A DNA stretch of 64,000 nt, from contig JASGDN010000021.1 in NCBI GenBank assembly GCA_049841275.1, forward strand, positions 1-64,000, given 5' to 3'. Positions 1-8,318 of this stretch are shown here, one piece after another. The notes beneath the pieces are model-generated. The model did not search any database. It saw only the letters and a list, made by a program, of their open reading frames with translations, and was not told the DNA's origin. The translations under genes and the position numbers were made by a program. Every line of letters starts with the position of its first letter. Position 1 is the first letter of the stretch. Origin of the DNA: JASGDN01 sp049841275 (GTDB lineage: Bacteria > Chloroflexota > Chloroflexia > Thermomicrobiales > UBA6265).

Positions 1-2
1 AT

Positions 3-593
3 CTGGCGCTCGTCGCGACGGCCCTTTCCACCGTCTGCCGCCAGCTCGATCAGCCTCAACAGGTCGCTGATTACGCCGTGAAGGCGCTGGATATCCTCGA
101 TGCGTTGGGCGACGAAGCGACGAAGCGTACTCCCCTTCTCAATCTCGCCGAACTGGCCCATGACGTCGGACGGCCCAGCGACGCGGTGAAGCTGCTTGCC
201 CACGCGGTCTCCCTGCCCCAGGTGTTCGATCGCCAGCAAGAGGAGGAAACCCAACTTCGCCGTTTCCGCGCCACCCTCCCGGAACCGGACTTCGCACGAG
301 TTTGGGACGAGGGCATCCGGCTTGGCTCGGCTGAGATCCGGTCCATTGCCGAGCATATTGCGGCCGACAGTCGTCGAACACCTGCCTCCACAGCAGTCCG
401 GCTCACTCCACGAGAGGAAGAGGTTCTCCACCTGCTGGTTGCGGGGCGGACCTATCGTGCTATCGGAGAAGAACTCTTTATCAGTAGGCGCACTGCCGAG
501 AAGCATGCCGTCCGCATCATGGAAAAACTGGGCCTCACCACGCGTGCCGGACTGATCGCTTGGGCGGTTCGCAACGGCATGGACCGAGGCTAG
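3..593 (+). CDS. LuxR-family transcriptional regulator, 3' part only
   Basis: The reading frame is open from the left edge, so the start lies upstream and about 196 residues are visible. The last ~65 residues are a LuxR/GerE helix-turn-helix (TPREEEVLHLLVAG, then ISRRTAEKHAVRIMEKLGL). The preceding ~130 residues are helix-rich and resemble the TPR-like tail of large ATPase-containing LuxR regulators (LAL/MalT type); the ATPase part would be outside the window, so this is inference. It would bind DNA as a transcription factor. No operon partner follows it: 480 bases without a gene and then a tRNA on the other strand. Confidence 0.85.
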   Translation: MALVATALSTVCRQLDQPQQVADYAVKALDILDALGDEATKRTPLLNLAELAHDVGRPSDAVKLLAHAVSLPQVFDRQQEEETQLRRFRATLPEPDFARVWDEGIRLGSAEIRSIAEHIAADSRRTPASTAVRLTPREEEVLHLLVAGRTYRAIGEELFISRRTAEKHAVRIMEKLGLTTRAGLIAWAVRNGMDRG

Positions 594-1073
594 GGATGGA
601 GTTCACGAGGCTGCTCCGAAGTGAGGGGGCGCCTGATTCAGGTCGAGGACGTAGAGGGTCGCTGGATGGAGTGGGGCCGTGGGGATATTACCTGGGAACG
701 GACAAAGGTGGGTAACGCATGCATTTTCGAAGGGAGGAGTTGGGGTCACGGTTTCCGATTCTATCGTTCGTCGAAGGGGGCGCTGTTCCTGCCAGAGCTC
801 AGGGAATGCGGGCTCATGCGTGGTCGTCGACTGTACCTCGATTGCGCCGGACAGGGTGGTCCTCACCTCGGCGAAAGCGCCTGTCACAGTGACCACAGAA
901 TCACATTCGGAATACGGTTTCGAACGCTGCCAATCCAGGTTGCGAAACCAGCTCGCAGCACTGCCACAAGCGAAACACGTCATCGCATAGGTGGTCGGGA
1001 CCTCAATTTCTCAGATTCAAGCCTGAGCTTGCTGATCCCGTGTTCGAGTAAGGCCATCTTCGTATGCCGTTGA
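594..1073. other. 480-base stretch without a supported gene
   Basis: Several overlapping frames are open on both strands, but none has a ribosome binding site, a recognisable domain or a convincing composition. I see no clear promoter, strong hairpin or repeat here. It separates the LuxR regulator from tRNA-Arg. Confidence 0.5.
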
Positions 1074-1146
1074 TACCCCAGGCAGGATTCGAACCTGCGA
1101 CCGTCCGCTTAGAAGGCGGGCGCTCTATCCGCTGAGCTACTGGGGC
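1074..1146 (-). tRNA. tRNA-Arg (anticodon UCU)
   Basis: Read on the minus strand this is a 73-base cloverleaf. The acceptor arm GCCCCAG pairs with CUGGGGU (one G-U pair), the D arm contains GCUCAGC, the T arm contains GGTTCGAATCC, and anticodon TCT lies at positions 34-36 (bases 1111-1113 of the window). The discriminator base is A. CCA is not encoded. It reads AGA codons. Confidence 0.95.
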
Positions 1147-1366
1147 GTACGGCGGCGCAAGGCCGCACTCGACAGTCTCACGCGCCCGAAGTGTACCCCA
1201 CGTGACATGGTCGGCTTCCCGGTCGGCTAACCTGAAAACGATCTTCAGAAAGGAACCATTCGAACGCATCCGGCGTAGCTCCTCCTGACGGCGACTCCGG
1301 TCGATCGGGCACGTCCGGCCATCGGTCCTGTGTAGCCAGTACTAGGAGAACGGCCCAGGACTTTTG

Positions 1367-1375
1367 TGCTATGAT
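1367..1375 (+). promoter_or_regulatory. Extended -10 promoter candidate for the small ORF
   Basis: TGCTATGAT matches an extended -10 (TGn-TATAAT with one mismatch). No good -35 is seen, as expected for extended -10 promoters. It lies about 130 bases before the 46-aa ORF. The rest of 1147-1508 shows nothing I can support. Confidence 0.4.
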
Positions 1376-1508
1376 GGTGAAGGCAAAGGTTGGCATTGCG
1401 ACATGGTGATCCTGCTCATCCGGTCGCAATCCTGGCGTCCGGTCTGAATTCCAGCAAAGCATTCCCTCGCCCGCGGACGGGTTCGAGGACAGGAAAGGTC
1501 AAGACGAC

Positions 1509-1649
1509 ATGGCGGCTCGGTTGTTGGGCGAGATTCAGCACGGTCCGGCGTATGCGGAAGGAAACGGCGCTCCGCTGAGCATCGCGATCACCGGTGCGTT
1601 GCTGGCGATGCTTGGGCTTCTCCTGCGGGCGACGGCGAAGCCACGCTGA
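1509..1649 (+). CDS. Small single-pass membrane peptide, 46 aa
   Basis: A short frame starting with ATG at 1509, preceded by a purine-rich GAGGACAGGAAAGG that can act as ribosome binding site about 12 bases upstream. It encodes 46 residues: a polar N-terminal half and one hydrophobic segment (about residues 25-41, SIAITGALLAMLGLLL) followed by a positively charged tail, suggesting a cytoplasmic C-terminus. I do not recognise it. Support comes from the extended -10 promoter upstream and a strong hairpin 22 bases after the stop. It could still be a chance frame. Confidence 0.45.
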   Translation: MAARLLGEIQHGPAYAEGNGAPLSIAITGALLAMLGLLLRATAKPR

Positions 1650-1670
1650 TCGTCCGATGCATCCGGATGG

Positions 1671-1721
1671 GACAGCACAAGGCGGCGGCACCCTGAATCG
1701 GTGCCGTCGCCTTGTGCTGTC
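1671..1721. terminator. Strong 22-bp inverted repeat between convergent genes
   Basis: GACAGCACAAGGCGGCGGCACC (1671-1692) pairs with 1700-1721 apart from one G-U-type position, around a 7-base loop. No T tract follows on either side. It sits between the 46-aa ORF (+) and the end of the minus-strand operon, so it can serve both directions. Confidence 0.65.
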
Positions 1722-1756
1722 TCGCGATCGGGAATCGATGCGTCTCCGCACACCGC

Positions 1757-2122
1757 TCAGGACGAAATCGGCGTGCGCCGGGCGCGGAGTTCCCCATAGA
1801 AGTCCTTCATCGCAGGTCCCAGCCGTTCGCCAGCGGCATCGAGCGTGACCAGCGTCACGCCTGGCTTGCCGACGTCGGCGCGAGCGGTGATCTCACCGGT
1901 GACGCGCGGCAGAATGCCTTCGGCCTTGCCCATCACGAATACCTGGTTCGGCCGTCCCGTGCGGGCGGCGCGGTAGCCGCGTTCGGTGAAGAATGCGATG
2001 GCAAGGTCGAGCACGTCCTTCGCCGGCAGACGCGAGACCGCCTTGCGCTGGAAGGCGGTTCGCTGCATCTCGGTGGTGAAACGCTCGCGGTCGGAGGCGG
2101 GCAACGAGCCGGGATCGCTCAT
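1757..2122 (-). CDS. Conserved-looking small cytoplasmic protein, 121 aa
   Basis: Start chosen at MSDPGSLPASDRERF, because the stop codon of the UPF0173 gene lies one base upstream of this ATG; a longer in-frame extension would run through that gene. The 121-residue product has no signal peptide or membrane segment and reads like a small alpha/beta domain (FFTERGYRAARTGRPNQVFVMGKAEG). I do not recognise the family. It is the last gene of the five-gene minus-strand operon, so its expression probably follows the upstream hydrolases. Confidence 0.75.
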   Translation of the reverse strand: MSDPGSLPASDRERFTTEMQRTAFQRKAVSRLPAKDVLDLAIAFFTERGYRAARTGRPNQVFVMGKAEGILPRVTGEITARADVGKPGVTLVTLDAAGERLGPAMKDFYGELRARRTPISS

Positions 2123-2123
2123 C

Positions 2124-2810
2124 CTACAACTCCGCCGACTCGCCCGGTGCAAGCGGCAGCACGCGGGAGGCCGTCTGTGATTCCACGCTCTCCTTGAACG
2201 CGTTCGCGTCCTGCTGGATCGCCGGGAAAGTGTTGTAGTGGCAAGGGATGACCGTTCCCGCGCGGAGGATGCCGGCGGCACGGGCGGCGTCCTTCGGACC
2301 CATCGTGAAGCAGTCGCCGATCGGAAGCACGGCGACGTCGAGATTTTCCTCGGCGATCAACTGCATGTCGAGGAAGAGGCAGGTGTCCCCCGCAAAGTAG
2401 ATCGTCTTGCCGCCGAAGCGCACGACGAGGCCCGCCGGCACACCCGGCGCAACCGTGCCGTCTGCCGACTCGTAGCTTGACGTGTGCCAGGCGGGGACGA
2501 ATTTCACGGTGCCGCCCGGAAAGGCGATGGTGCCGCCGTGATTGGCCGGCGAGACGTGCTCGACGCCCTGCGTGCCGATCCACGTTGCGATCTCGAAGGT
2601 GCCGATGACGGTGGCGCCAGTCCGCGTCGCGATGGGGACCGTGTCGCCAACGTGGTCATTGTGGGCGTGCGTGAGCAAGATGGCGTCGGCGGTGAGGTCG
2701 TCGGCCTTGATGGTGGCCGCCGGATTGCCGGTCACGAAGGGATCGATGAGGATGGTTTTGCCGTCCGCCTGGAGCATGAAGGCGGAATGGCCGATGTAGG
2801 TGAGTTTCAT
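2124..2810 (-). CDS. UPF0173 metal-dependent hydrolase (metallo-beta-lactamase fold)
   Basis: 228 residues, the usual length for UPF0173. The N-terminus MKLTYIGHSAFML and the metal-binding motif THAHNDHVGD (about residues 47-56) are typical; later ligands are in PAWHTSSY, FAGDT and CHYNTF. It is a cytoplasmic zinc hydrolase family of unknown physiological substrate, related to UlaG. It is fourth in the operon, 21 bases after the amidohydrolase and 1 base before the small protein. The family call is firm, the substrate unknown. Confidence 0.92.
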   Translation of the reverse strand: MKLTYIGHSAFMLQADGKTILIDPFVTGNPAATIKADDLTADAILLTHAHNDHVGDTVPIATRTGATVIGTFEIATWIGTQGVEHVSPANHGGTIAFPGGTVKFVPAWHTSSYESADGTVAPGVPAGLVVRFGGKTIYFAGDTCLFLDMQLIAEENLDVAVLPIGDCFTMGPKDAARAAGILRAGTVIPCHYNTFPAIQQDANAFKESVESQTASRVLPLAPGESAEL

Positions 2811-2831
2811 TGCGTCGTCCTTTCGCGCGGG

Positions 2832-4430
2832 TCAGGAGCGCTGGTGGACCACGGCGCCATCCTGGATCGTGGCGTCCACCATTGCCGCATGAATCGTCGT
2901 CGGCTCGACTGTGCGCAGGTCGCGGTTGAACACGGTGATATCGGCCAGGTAGCCCGGCTTCAGTGCGCCCTTGATCGTCTCTTCATGGGAGGCAAAGGCT
3001 GCATTGACCGTGTAGGCGCGAATCGCCTCCTCGACCGGGATGCGTTCCTCCGTCCAGGCATCGGCACCGGTGCGATCGAGGCGCGTGACCATCGTTTCGA
3101 TGCCGAGCAGGGGATCGACGGGGACCACCGGCGCATCGCTGCTCGCTGCAGCGACGATGCCACGCTCGGCGAAGGTCTTCATCGCGTAGGCGTAGCGGAA
3201 GCGGTCGCGTCCGAGATTCTGTTCGTAGGCCGGGCGCGTGTAATGGAGGAAGGTGGTGCCCGGAATCGGCACGATCTTCTCGTTGGCAATCCGCTCGATC
3301 AGCGGCAGGTCGACGATGGAGCAGTGCTCGATCCGGTGGCGGATATCCGGACGCGGCAGCACGTTCTGCGCCTCGGCGTAGGCGTCGAGGATCAGTTCGA
3401 TAGCGGCGTCGCCGATGGCGTGGATGCCGATCTGGAACCCGGCGAGATGGGCGCGCAGGACCTTTGCCTTGATCTCGTCCGGCGAGATCATCCAGATGCC
3501 GTAGTTGTTCGGTTCGCCTTCGTACGGCTGGCGCATGCGGGCGGTGCGGCCGCCGATGGAGCCATCCGAGAAGAGCTTCGCATTTCCGATGCGGAGCCAG
3601 TCGTCGCCGAAACCTGTGCGAAGGCCGAGCGCGACCAGCGCGTCCAACGTATCGTCGATGATCATCATGAGGTAAGTGCGAAGGGGAAGGTTGCCGCGTT
3701 CTGCGAGCCTCTGATACGCGCGCATCTGCTCCGGCAGCCGGATGCCGGCCTCGGCGGCGCTGGTGACCCCGTGCGCGCGGAAGGAGTTGCCTCCGGCTAC
3801 GATCGCGTCGGCGATCTGGTCCTCGGATGGCTCCGGCATGGCGTCGGAGACGAGGCCTACCGCCGCCTCGCGCAGCACGCCGGTCGGTTCGCCTGATTCG
3901 TCACGATCGATCCGGCCGTCACCGGGGTCGTCGGTCGCGGTGGAGACGCCGCCCGCGCGGAGCGCCGCGGAGTTGGCCACGGCGATATGGTGGCAGGACC
4001 GCCAGAGGAGTACGGGGTGATCGGGCGCGACGGTATCGAGGTCGGCGCGGGTCGGATGACGCTGCTCGACGAGCGATGCCTGGTCGTATCCCTGCCCGAC
4101 GATCCACGTTTCGGCCGGGACGCGGCCAGCCGCCTCCGCGACGAGGCGCTGGATGTCTACGATGGATGGAGCGGACTCCGCAGAGAGGTCGAGTTCGTTC
4201 AGGGCGAATCCGGTCATCATGACGTGGCAGTGCGCGTCGTAGAGTCCCGGCGTGGCGAGGCGGTCGCCGAGGTCGAAGGACTCGGCCTGCGGGACGAGGG
4301 CGCGAACATCGGCGAGCGAACCGGCGGCGGCGATCCGGTTACCGACGATTCCGACGGCTTCCACCTCTGGGTTGGCCGGATCCATCGTCAGGATCGGACC
4401 GCCGTGAACGATCAGGCGCGAGGGCGTCAT
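2832..4430 (-). CDS. YtcJ-type amidohydrolase
   Basis: 532 residues, full length for the YtcJ/amidohydrolase-3 family of metal-dependent hydrolases acting on C-N bonds (amides, imides, N-formyl groups). Visible signatures: the N-terminal beta-sandwich strand ILTMDP, the metal motif GLYDAHCHV (about residues 63-71, standing for GxxDxHxH), KLFSDGSIGGRTA in the middle, IHAIGDAAI and RIEHCSIVD, and SSDAPVVPVDPLLG near the end. No signal peptide. It lies 6 bases after the deacetylase-like gene and so is co-transcribed with it. Substrate cannot be told from sequence. Confidence 0.92.
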   Translation of the reverse strand: MTPSRLIVHGGPILTMDPANPEVEAVGIVGNRIAAAGSLADVRALVPQAESFDLGDRLATPGLYDAHCHVMMTGFALNELDLSAESAPSIVDIQRLVAEAAGRVPAETWIVGQGYDQASLVEQRHPTRADLDTVAPDHPVLLWRSCHHIAVANSAALRAGGVSTATDDPGDGRIDRDESGEPTGVLREAAVGLVSDAMPEPSEDQIADAIVAGGNSFRAHGVTSAAEAGIRLPEQMRAYQRLAERGNLPLRTYLMMIIDDTLDALVALGLRTGFGDDWLRIGNAKLFSDGSIGGRTARMRQPYEGEPNNYGIWMISPDEIKAKVLRAHLAGFQIGIHAIGDAAIELILDAYAEAQNVLPRPDIRHRIEHCSIVDLPLIERIANEKIVPIPGTTFLHYTRPAYEQNLGRDRFRYAYAMKTFAERGIVAAASSDAPVVPVDPLLGIETMVTRLDRTGADAWTEERIPVEEAIRAYTVNAAFASHEETIKGALKPGYLADITVFNRDLRTVEPTTIHAAMVDATIQDGAVVHQRS

Positions 4431-4436
4431 ACGCTC

Positions 4437-5150
4437 CTACCTCTCTACCGTGCGCGGAATGCGGGAGAGCCACCATGCCGCCAGTTCCGATCCGCGCGGA
4501 ATCCACACATCACCGGCGCCGATCGCCTCGTCGAGGAAGCGCGAGATCGCTTCCAGGAAGCCAGGTCGTCCGCAGAGGTGAGGGTGCAGCACCACGGTCA
4601 TGAGCTGACCGCTCGCCCGGACCGATTGCAGTCCTTGCGACCACGTCTCGAGGAGCGCGGATGGTGGGGATGGGCGATCGGGATCGAACCAGGTCGCATC
4701 GGTCCAGAACGGCGAGGTCGGGATCGAGACGACGCCTTCACCGACGAGGACCGGGAGGTCGCCGCCACGATCGGTGATCGTCCAGGCCAGGTTGCCGGGA
4801 TCGGAATCGCCGGCCGTCATTGCACCAGCGGGGGCCTCTCCGGTGAGGCGGGTGATCAGGTCCCGGCCGGCGGCTGCTCCAGATGCGGGGATCACGTCGT
4901 GACCCTCGTCGAGCGCGCGGCGGGCGAGTTGTGGCGAGGTCGCCAGTGCCTGCTCGCTCCAGGCGGTCGTGGCGGCAACGTCGAGGTCGGCGAGTGTTTG
5001 CAGGAGGTGCTGGAAACCGGTTGCGGCGTAGTCGAGGCCCCGGATGGGGATCGCCGGATTGCCATCTTCGGCAGCGGCAAGATTGACGACGACCAGCAGG
5101 GCGGCGCGATGACCGGCAGGCCAGCGTTCGGTGGGGTAGGCGTTCTCCAT
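4437..5150 (-). CDS. Polysaccharide-deacetylase-fold protein lacking the metal site
   Basis: Start chosen at the second Met (MENAYPTERW), about 10 bases after GGAG; the first ATG, three codons earlier, is too close to it. About 237 residues. The end HPHLCGRPGFLEAISRFLDE and the pattern GFQHLLQTLADLDVAATT match PuuE/PgdA-like NodB deacetylases. However, where the family has its N-terminal DD/DxE metal motif this protein has VVVNLAAAEDG, and where it has GHExxxHxxxH it has GHDVIPASGAAAG. So it looks catalytically inactive or changed in chemistry. It lies 26 bases after the trans-sulfuration gene. Confidence 0.8.
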   Translation of the reverse strand: MENAYPTERWPAGHRAALLVVVNLAAAEDGNPAIPIRGLDYAATGFQHLLQTLADLDVAATTAWSEQALATSPQLARRALDEGHDVIPASGAAAGRDLITRLTGEAPAGAMTAGDSDPGNLAWTITDRGGDLPVLVGEGVVSIPTSPFWTDATWFDPDRPSPPSALLETWSQGLQSVRASGQLMTVVLHPHLCGRPGFLEAISRFLDEAIGAGDVWIPRGSELAAWWLSRIPRTVER

Positions 5151-5176
5151 GCGGGGCATGCTCCATTCGAGGGTAA

Positions 5177-6391
5177 TTAGCGGCTGCGTCCGGTGGCGGC
5201 GGTGAGGGCGACATCGAGGTCGGCGAGGACGTCGTCGAGACCTTCGATGCCGACAGAGAGGCGGACGAGGCCGTCACCGATGCCGATCGCGTGCCGTTGC
5301 TCAGGCGTATAGCCGCGATGCGACGAGATCGCGGGGTAGAGCGAGAGCGTGTAGACATCGCCCAGGGTTGTCGCCGACTGGATCAGCGAAAGGTTGTCCA
5401 GAAAGGCGAAGACCTGGTTGCGTCCGGCGTCGAGAATGTCGAAGGAAAGCATCGCACCGTGCAGACCATCGAGAAACTGCCCATGTGGCAATGGCTCGTG
5501 CAGGCCGGGGTAGTTGACGTGCACCACGCGTGGGTCGCCGACGAGCCAGGTGGCGACGGCGGCAGCGTTCCGGCAGTGCTCGCGCATGCGGAGCGGCAGG
5601 GTCTTGATGCCGCGCAGGGAGAGCCAGGAGTCGAACGGACTGGGAATTGCGCCGGAGAGGCGGTTCTCCTCGCGGATTGCGGGCGTGCGTTGTTTGGACG
5701 TGACAATCACGCCGCCGGTGACATCGCCATGTCCGGAGATGAACTTCGTCGTCGAGTGGACGACGAGGTCTGCCCCAAGGTCGATTGGGCGCGTCACGAC
5801 TGGCGTGGCGAACGTGTTGTCGACAATCAGGAGCGCATCGACATCGTGCGCGATCGTTGCGATGGTGGCGATATCAGCCACGCGCAGGAGCGGATTGGAG
5901 ATGCTTTCGAGCAGGATCGCCTTCGGCTTACATTCGGCGGCTTTTGCGCGGACGGTGTCGAGATCGAGGATATCGACGAATTCGGAGTGGATTCCGTATT
6001 TCCGGAAATGCGTATTCAGCGTTGCGTAGACGGCGCCGTAGATATCCCGGGACGCGAGGATCGTATCGCCGGGAGCGGCAGCATGGGTGATCGCGGCGTT
6101 GATCGCCGCCATGCCCGACCCATACGCGACCGCGCCCCCGCCATGCTCCAGCGTGGCGATTGCCTCTTCGAGGGCCTGGACGTTCGGGCTGCCGTGGCGT
6201 GAGTAGACATATCCCTTACGCGGGTCGGAGAACACGTCGTCCAGTTCGGCGGTGTCGGGATAGCTGAAGGCGGTACTGAGCTGGATCGCGTTGACCGTCG
6301 GCGTGGCGTTGCCAACGGTCGTGCGCTCGCCGGCGTGGACGGCCTGTGTCTCGACGCTCGCGGCCGAGAGGTCAATCGGGGATGATGGCAT
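5177..6391 (-). CDS. PLP-dependent trans-sulfuration enzyme (Cys/Met metabolism family)
   Basis: 404 residues counted from MPSSPIDLSAASVETQAVHAG; a longer frame starts 13 codons earlier but lacks this conserved beginning. The PLP lysine lies in HSTTKFISGHGDVTGG, with RHGSPN, GSGMAAI and LRGIKTLPLRM as further family motifs. Members catalyse gamma-replacement or gamma/beta-elimination on homoserine esters, cystathionine or methionine; which of these (cystathionine gamma-synthase, O-acetylhomoserine sulfhydrylase, methionine gamma-lyase) cannot be settled here. It is the first gene of the operon 6391-1757 and has a good promoter at 6466-6494. Confidence 0.9.
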   Translation of the reverse strand: MPSSPIDLSAASVETQAVHAGERTTVGNATPTVNAIQLSTAFSYPDTAELDDVFSDPRKGYVYSRHGSPNVQALEEAIATLEHGGGAVAYGSGMAAINAAITHAAAPGDTILASRDIYGAVYATLNTHFRKYGIHSEFVDILDLDTVRAKAAECKPKAILLESISNPLLRVADIATIATIAHDVDALLIVDNTFATPVVTRPIDLGADLVVHSTTKFISGHGDVTGGVIVTSKQRTPAIREENRLSGAIPSPFDSWLSLRGIKTLPLRMREHCRNAAAVATWLVGDPRVVHVNYPGLHEPLPHGQFLDGLHGAMLSFDILDAGRNQVFAFLDNLSLIQSATTLGDVYTLSLYPAISSHRGYTPEQRHAIGIGDGLVRLSVGIEGLDDVLADLDVALTAATGRSR

Positions 6392-6465
6392 GTGGCGGAG
6401 TCTCCGGCGACGTCGGAACTGCGCGGGCACGTGCCTGCGGTTCCGGAGCGATGGTCTCTGCGGCG

Positions 6466-6494
6466 AGTCTAGGTTTCGCGACGTTCGGCGTCAA
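6466..6494 (-). promoter_or_regulatory. Sigma-70 type promoter for the minus-strand operon
   Basis: On the minus strand: TTGACG (6494-6489), 17-base spacer, TAGACT (6471-6466). Transcription would start near 6459, giving a leader of about 68 bases before the trans-sulfuration gene. I find no SAM riboswitch in that leader. Confidence 0.65.
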
Positions 6495-6510
6495 CGACGG
6501 CATTCCGCCA

Positions 6511-6539
6511 TTGACATGCGGAAACTCGCCTCATACGGT
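6511..6539 (+). promoter_or_regulatory. Sigma-70 type promoter for the M14 peptidase
   Basis: TTGACA (6511-6516), 17-base spacer, TACGGT (6534-6539). It is divergent from, and only 16 bases away from, the promoter of the minus-strand operon. The leader would be about 50 bases. Confidence 0.65.
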
Positions 6540-6596
6540 GTGTCGGACGATGGCACGATGGTGCCGTACATTCCTCGTCCTACCGGGAGTTCCTTC

Positions 6597-8318
6597 ATGC
6601 CGACAATCTCTCCGTGGGTGGCGACCAGTCCCGACTATCGCCCTGACCGCTACTACCGCTATCAAGACCTCACCGACCTGCTTCGAAAATGGAGCGAGGA
6701 CTATCAGCACCTCGTGACGATGGCGAGCATCGGCAAGTCCTACGAGGGGCGCGACATCTGGGCGCTGACGATCACCAACGCCGAAACCGGTCCGGATACC
6801 GAGAAGCCGGCCTATTTCGTGGATGCCAACATCCACGCTGGCGAGGTGACCGGCTGCGCGACGACCCTCAAGTTGATCCACCTGCTGCTGACGGGATATG
6901 GCAGCGATGAGGCGATTACCCGGCTGCTGGATACGGCGGCCTTCTACATCGTGCCGGCGATCATGGTCGATGGCATGGATCGCTATCTCAGCACCCCCGA
7001 TCGCATGCGCTCCTCGATGCGCCCCTATCCCAAGGCCGAACAGAAGGATGGCATCATCCGCTCGGACCTCGATGGCAACGGCATCTCCGCCACCATGCGC
7101 GTCAAGGACCCGAACGGCCCGTGGAAACCGGCGGCCGACGATCCTCGCGTCATGGTGAAGCGCGGACCGGACGAGTTCGGCGGCGACTATTACTTCGTGC
7201 TCCCGGAGGGACTGATTGCCGACTGGGATGGCGGCGCGATCAAGGTTGCGTCGGACCTGTGGGGGCTCGATCTCAACCGCAACTTTCCCTATGACTGGGC
7301 GCCGGAGTGGAAGCAGAAGGGCGCCGGGGAGATTCCCCTCTCCGATCCGGAGACGCGGGCGTTGATCGAGTTCATCGTCAAGCATCCTAATATCTGCGGC
7401 TCCCAGCACTTCCACACCTGGTCGGCGGTGATCTTGCGTACCAGCGCGATCCTGCCGGACAGCGACATGAACAAGTTCGACCTCGAGACGTACAAGACCA
7501 TCGGGAAGATGGGTGAGGAAGAGACAGGGTATCCCTGTGTCTCCATCCACGACGGGTTCGCCTACGACAAGAAGCAGCCGATCAATGGGTCGCTGCTCGA
7601 CTGGATGTACACCACGCTCGGCGCGTACACCTACGCGACCGAACTCTGGAGCCTGCCACGCAAGGCAGGTGTTGAGGTAACGGATTTCATCGCCTGGGGG
7701 CAGGATCACCCTGAGGCCGATGACGTGGCGATGGTGCGTGCGCTGGACGAGCTCGTGCCGGAACACGGCTTCCTGCCGTGGACGCCGTTCGAGCATCCGC
7801 AGCTTGGCTCCGTGGAGATCGGCGGATTCGACTTCAAGTTCCACCTCCAGAACCCGCCGGGACCGCTCCTGGACGAGGTGAGCGAGGGGAATGCGCGCTT
7901 CGTCTTGCGCGCTGCGCAGACGTTGCCGAGGATCTCCTTCTCGAGCACTGGCGCCGAATCGCTCGGCGGCGACATCTACCGGGTCTCGGCGCTCGTCCAG
8001 AACGCCGGCTTCCTGCCGACCTATCTGACCGAGGTCGGGCGCGCGACCGGCCAGATCGAGCCGCCGACGGTGACCATCACGGTGCCGGAGGGGGCTGAGG
8101 TGGTGTCCGGCAAGGTCGAGCAGAAGCTGGACCATCTCGATGGCCGCGCGAACCAGTACGGCGCGATGCCCTCCACGCCTGTCTATGGAAATCGCTCGCG
8201 GGCGAAGGCAGAGTGGATCATCCGGGCGCCGGGTGGCGGGTTGGTGGAACTCCTCGTCACCTCCACGAAGGCTGGCGCTGACCGCGCGATGATCGAGCTG
8301 TCCGGGGAGGCCGCCTGA
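6597..8318 (+). CDS. M14-family zinc carboxypeptidase
   Basis: 573 residues from the ATG at 6597, which follows GGGAG by 8 bases; an in-frame extension further upstream runs over the promoter and is rejected. Zinc ligands are visible as H80-x-x-E83 in NIHAGEVTG and a later His in SQHFHTWS; the catalytic Glu is in TYATELWSLP. The catalytic domain spans roughly residues 15-440, followed by a ~120-residue beta-rich C-terminal domain. No signal peptide is seen, so it is probably cytoplasmic. Its stop overlaps the start of the ARH-like gene by one base, so the two are translationally coupled. Confidence 0.9.
   Translation: MPTISPWVATSPDYRPDRYYRYQDLTDLLRKWSEDYQHLVTMASIGKSYEGRDIWALTITNAETGPDTEKPAYFVDANIHAGEVTGCATTLKLIHLLLTGYGSDEAITRLLDTAAFYIVPAIMVDGMDRYLSTPDRMRSSMRPYPKAEQKDGIIRSDLDGNGISATMRVKDPNGPWKPAADDPRVMVKRGPDEFGGDYYFVLPEGLIADWDGGAIKVASDLWGLDLNRNFPYDWAPEWKQKGAGEIPLSDPETRALIEFIVKHPNICGSQHFHTWSAVILRTSAILPDSDMNKFDLETYKTIGKMGEEETGYPCVSIHDGFAYDKKQPINGSLLDWMYTTLGAYTYATELWSLPRKAGVEVTDFIAWGQDHPEADDVAMVRALDELVPEHGFLPWTPFEHPQLGSVEIGGFDFKFHLQNPPGPLLDEVSEGNARFVLRAAQTLPRISFSSTGAESLGGDIYRVSALVQNAGFLPTYLTEVGRATGQIEPPTVTITVPEGAEVVSGKVEQKLDHLDGRANQYGAMPSTPVYGNRSRAKAEWIIRAPGGGLVELLVTSTKAGADRAMIELSGEAA

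Noticed and set aside
603..983. Open frame on the minus strand, 126 codons, next to tRNA-Arg
   Set aside because: No ribosome binding site, odd composition and no recognisable domain.
2484..3896. Long open frame on the plus strand, 470 codons
   Set aside because: It is the antisense of the YtcJ-type amidohydrolase; Asp/Arg/Gly-rich composition typical of shadow frames in GC-rich DNA, and no family motif.
6392..6465. SAM riboswitch before the trans-sulfuration gene
   Set aside because: The leader is too short and lacks the SAM-I, SAM-II and SAM-IV core motifs.
6531..8135. Long open frame on the minus strand, 534 codons
   Set aside because: Antisense of the M14 peptidase, whose zinc and catalytic motifs are clear.
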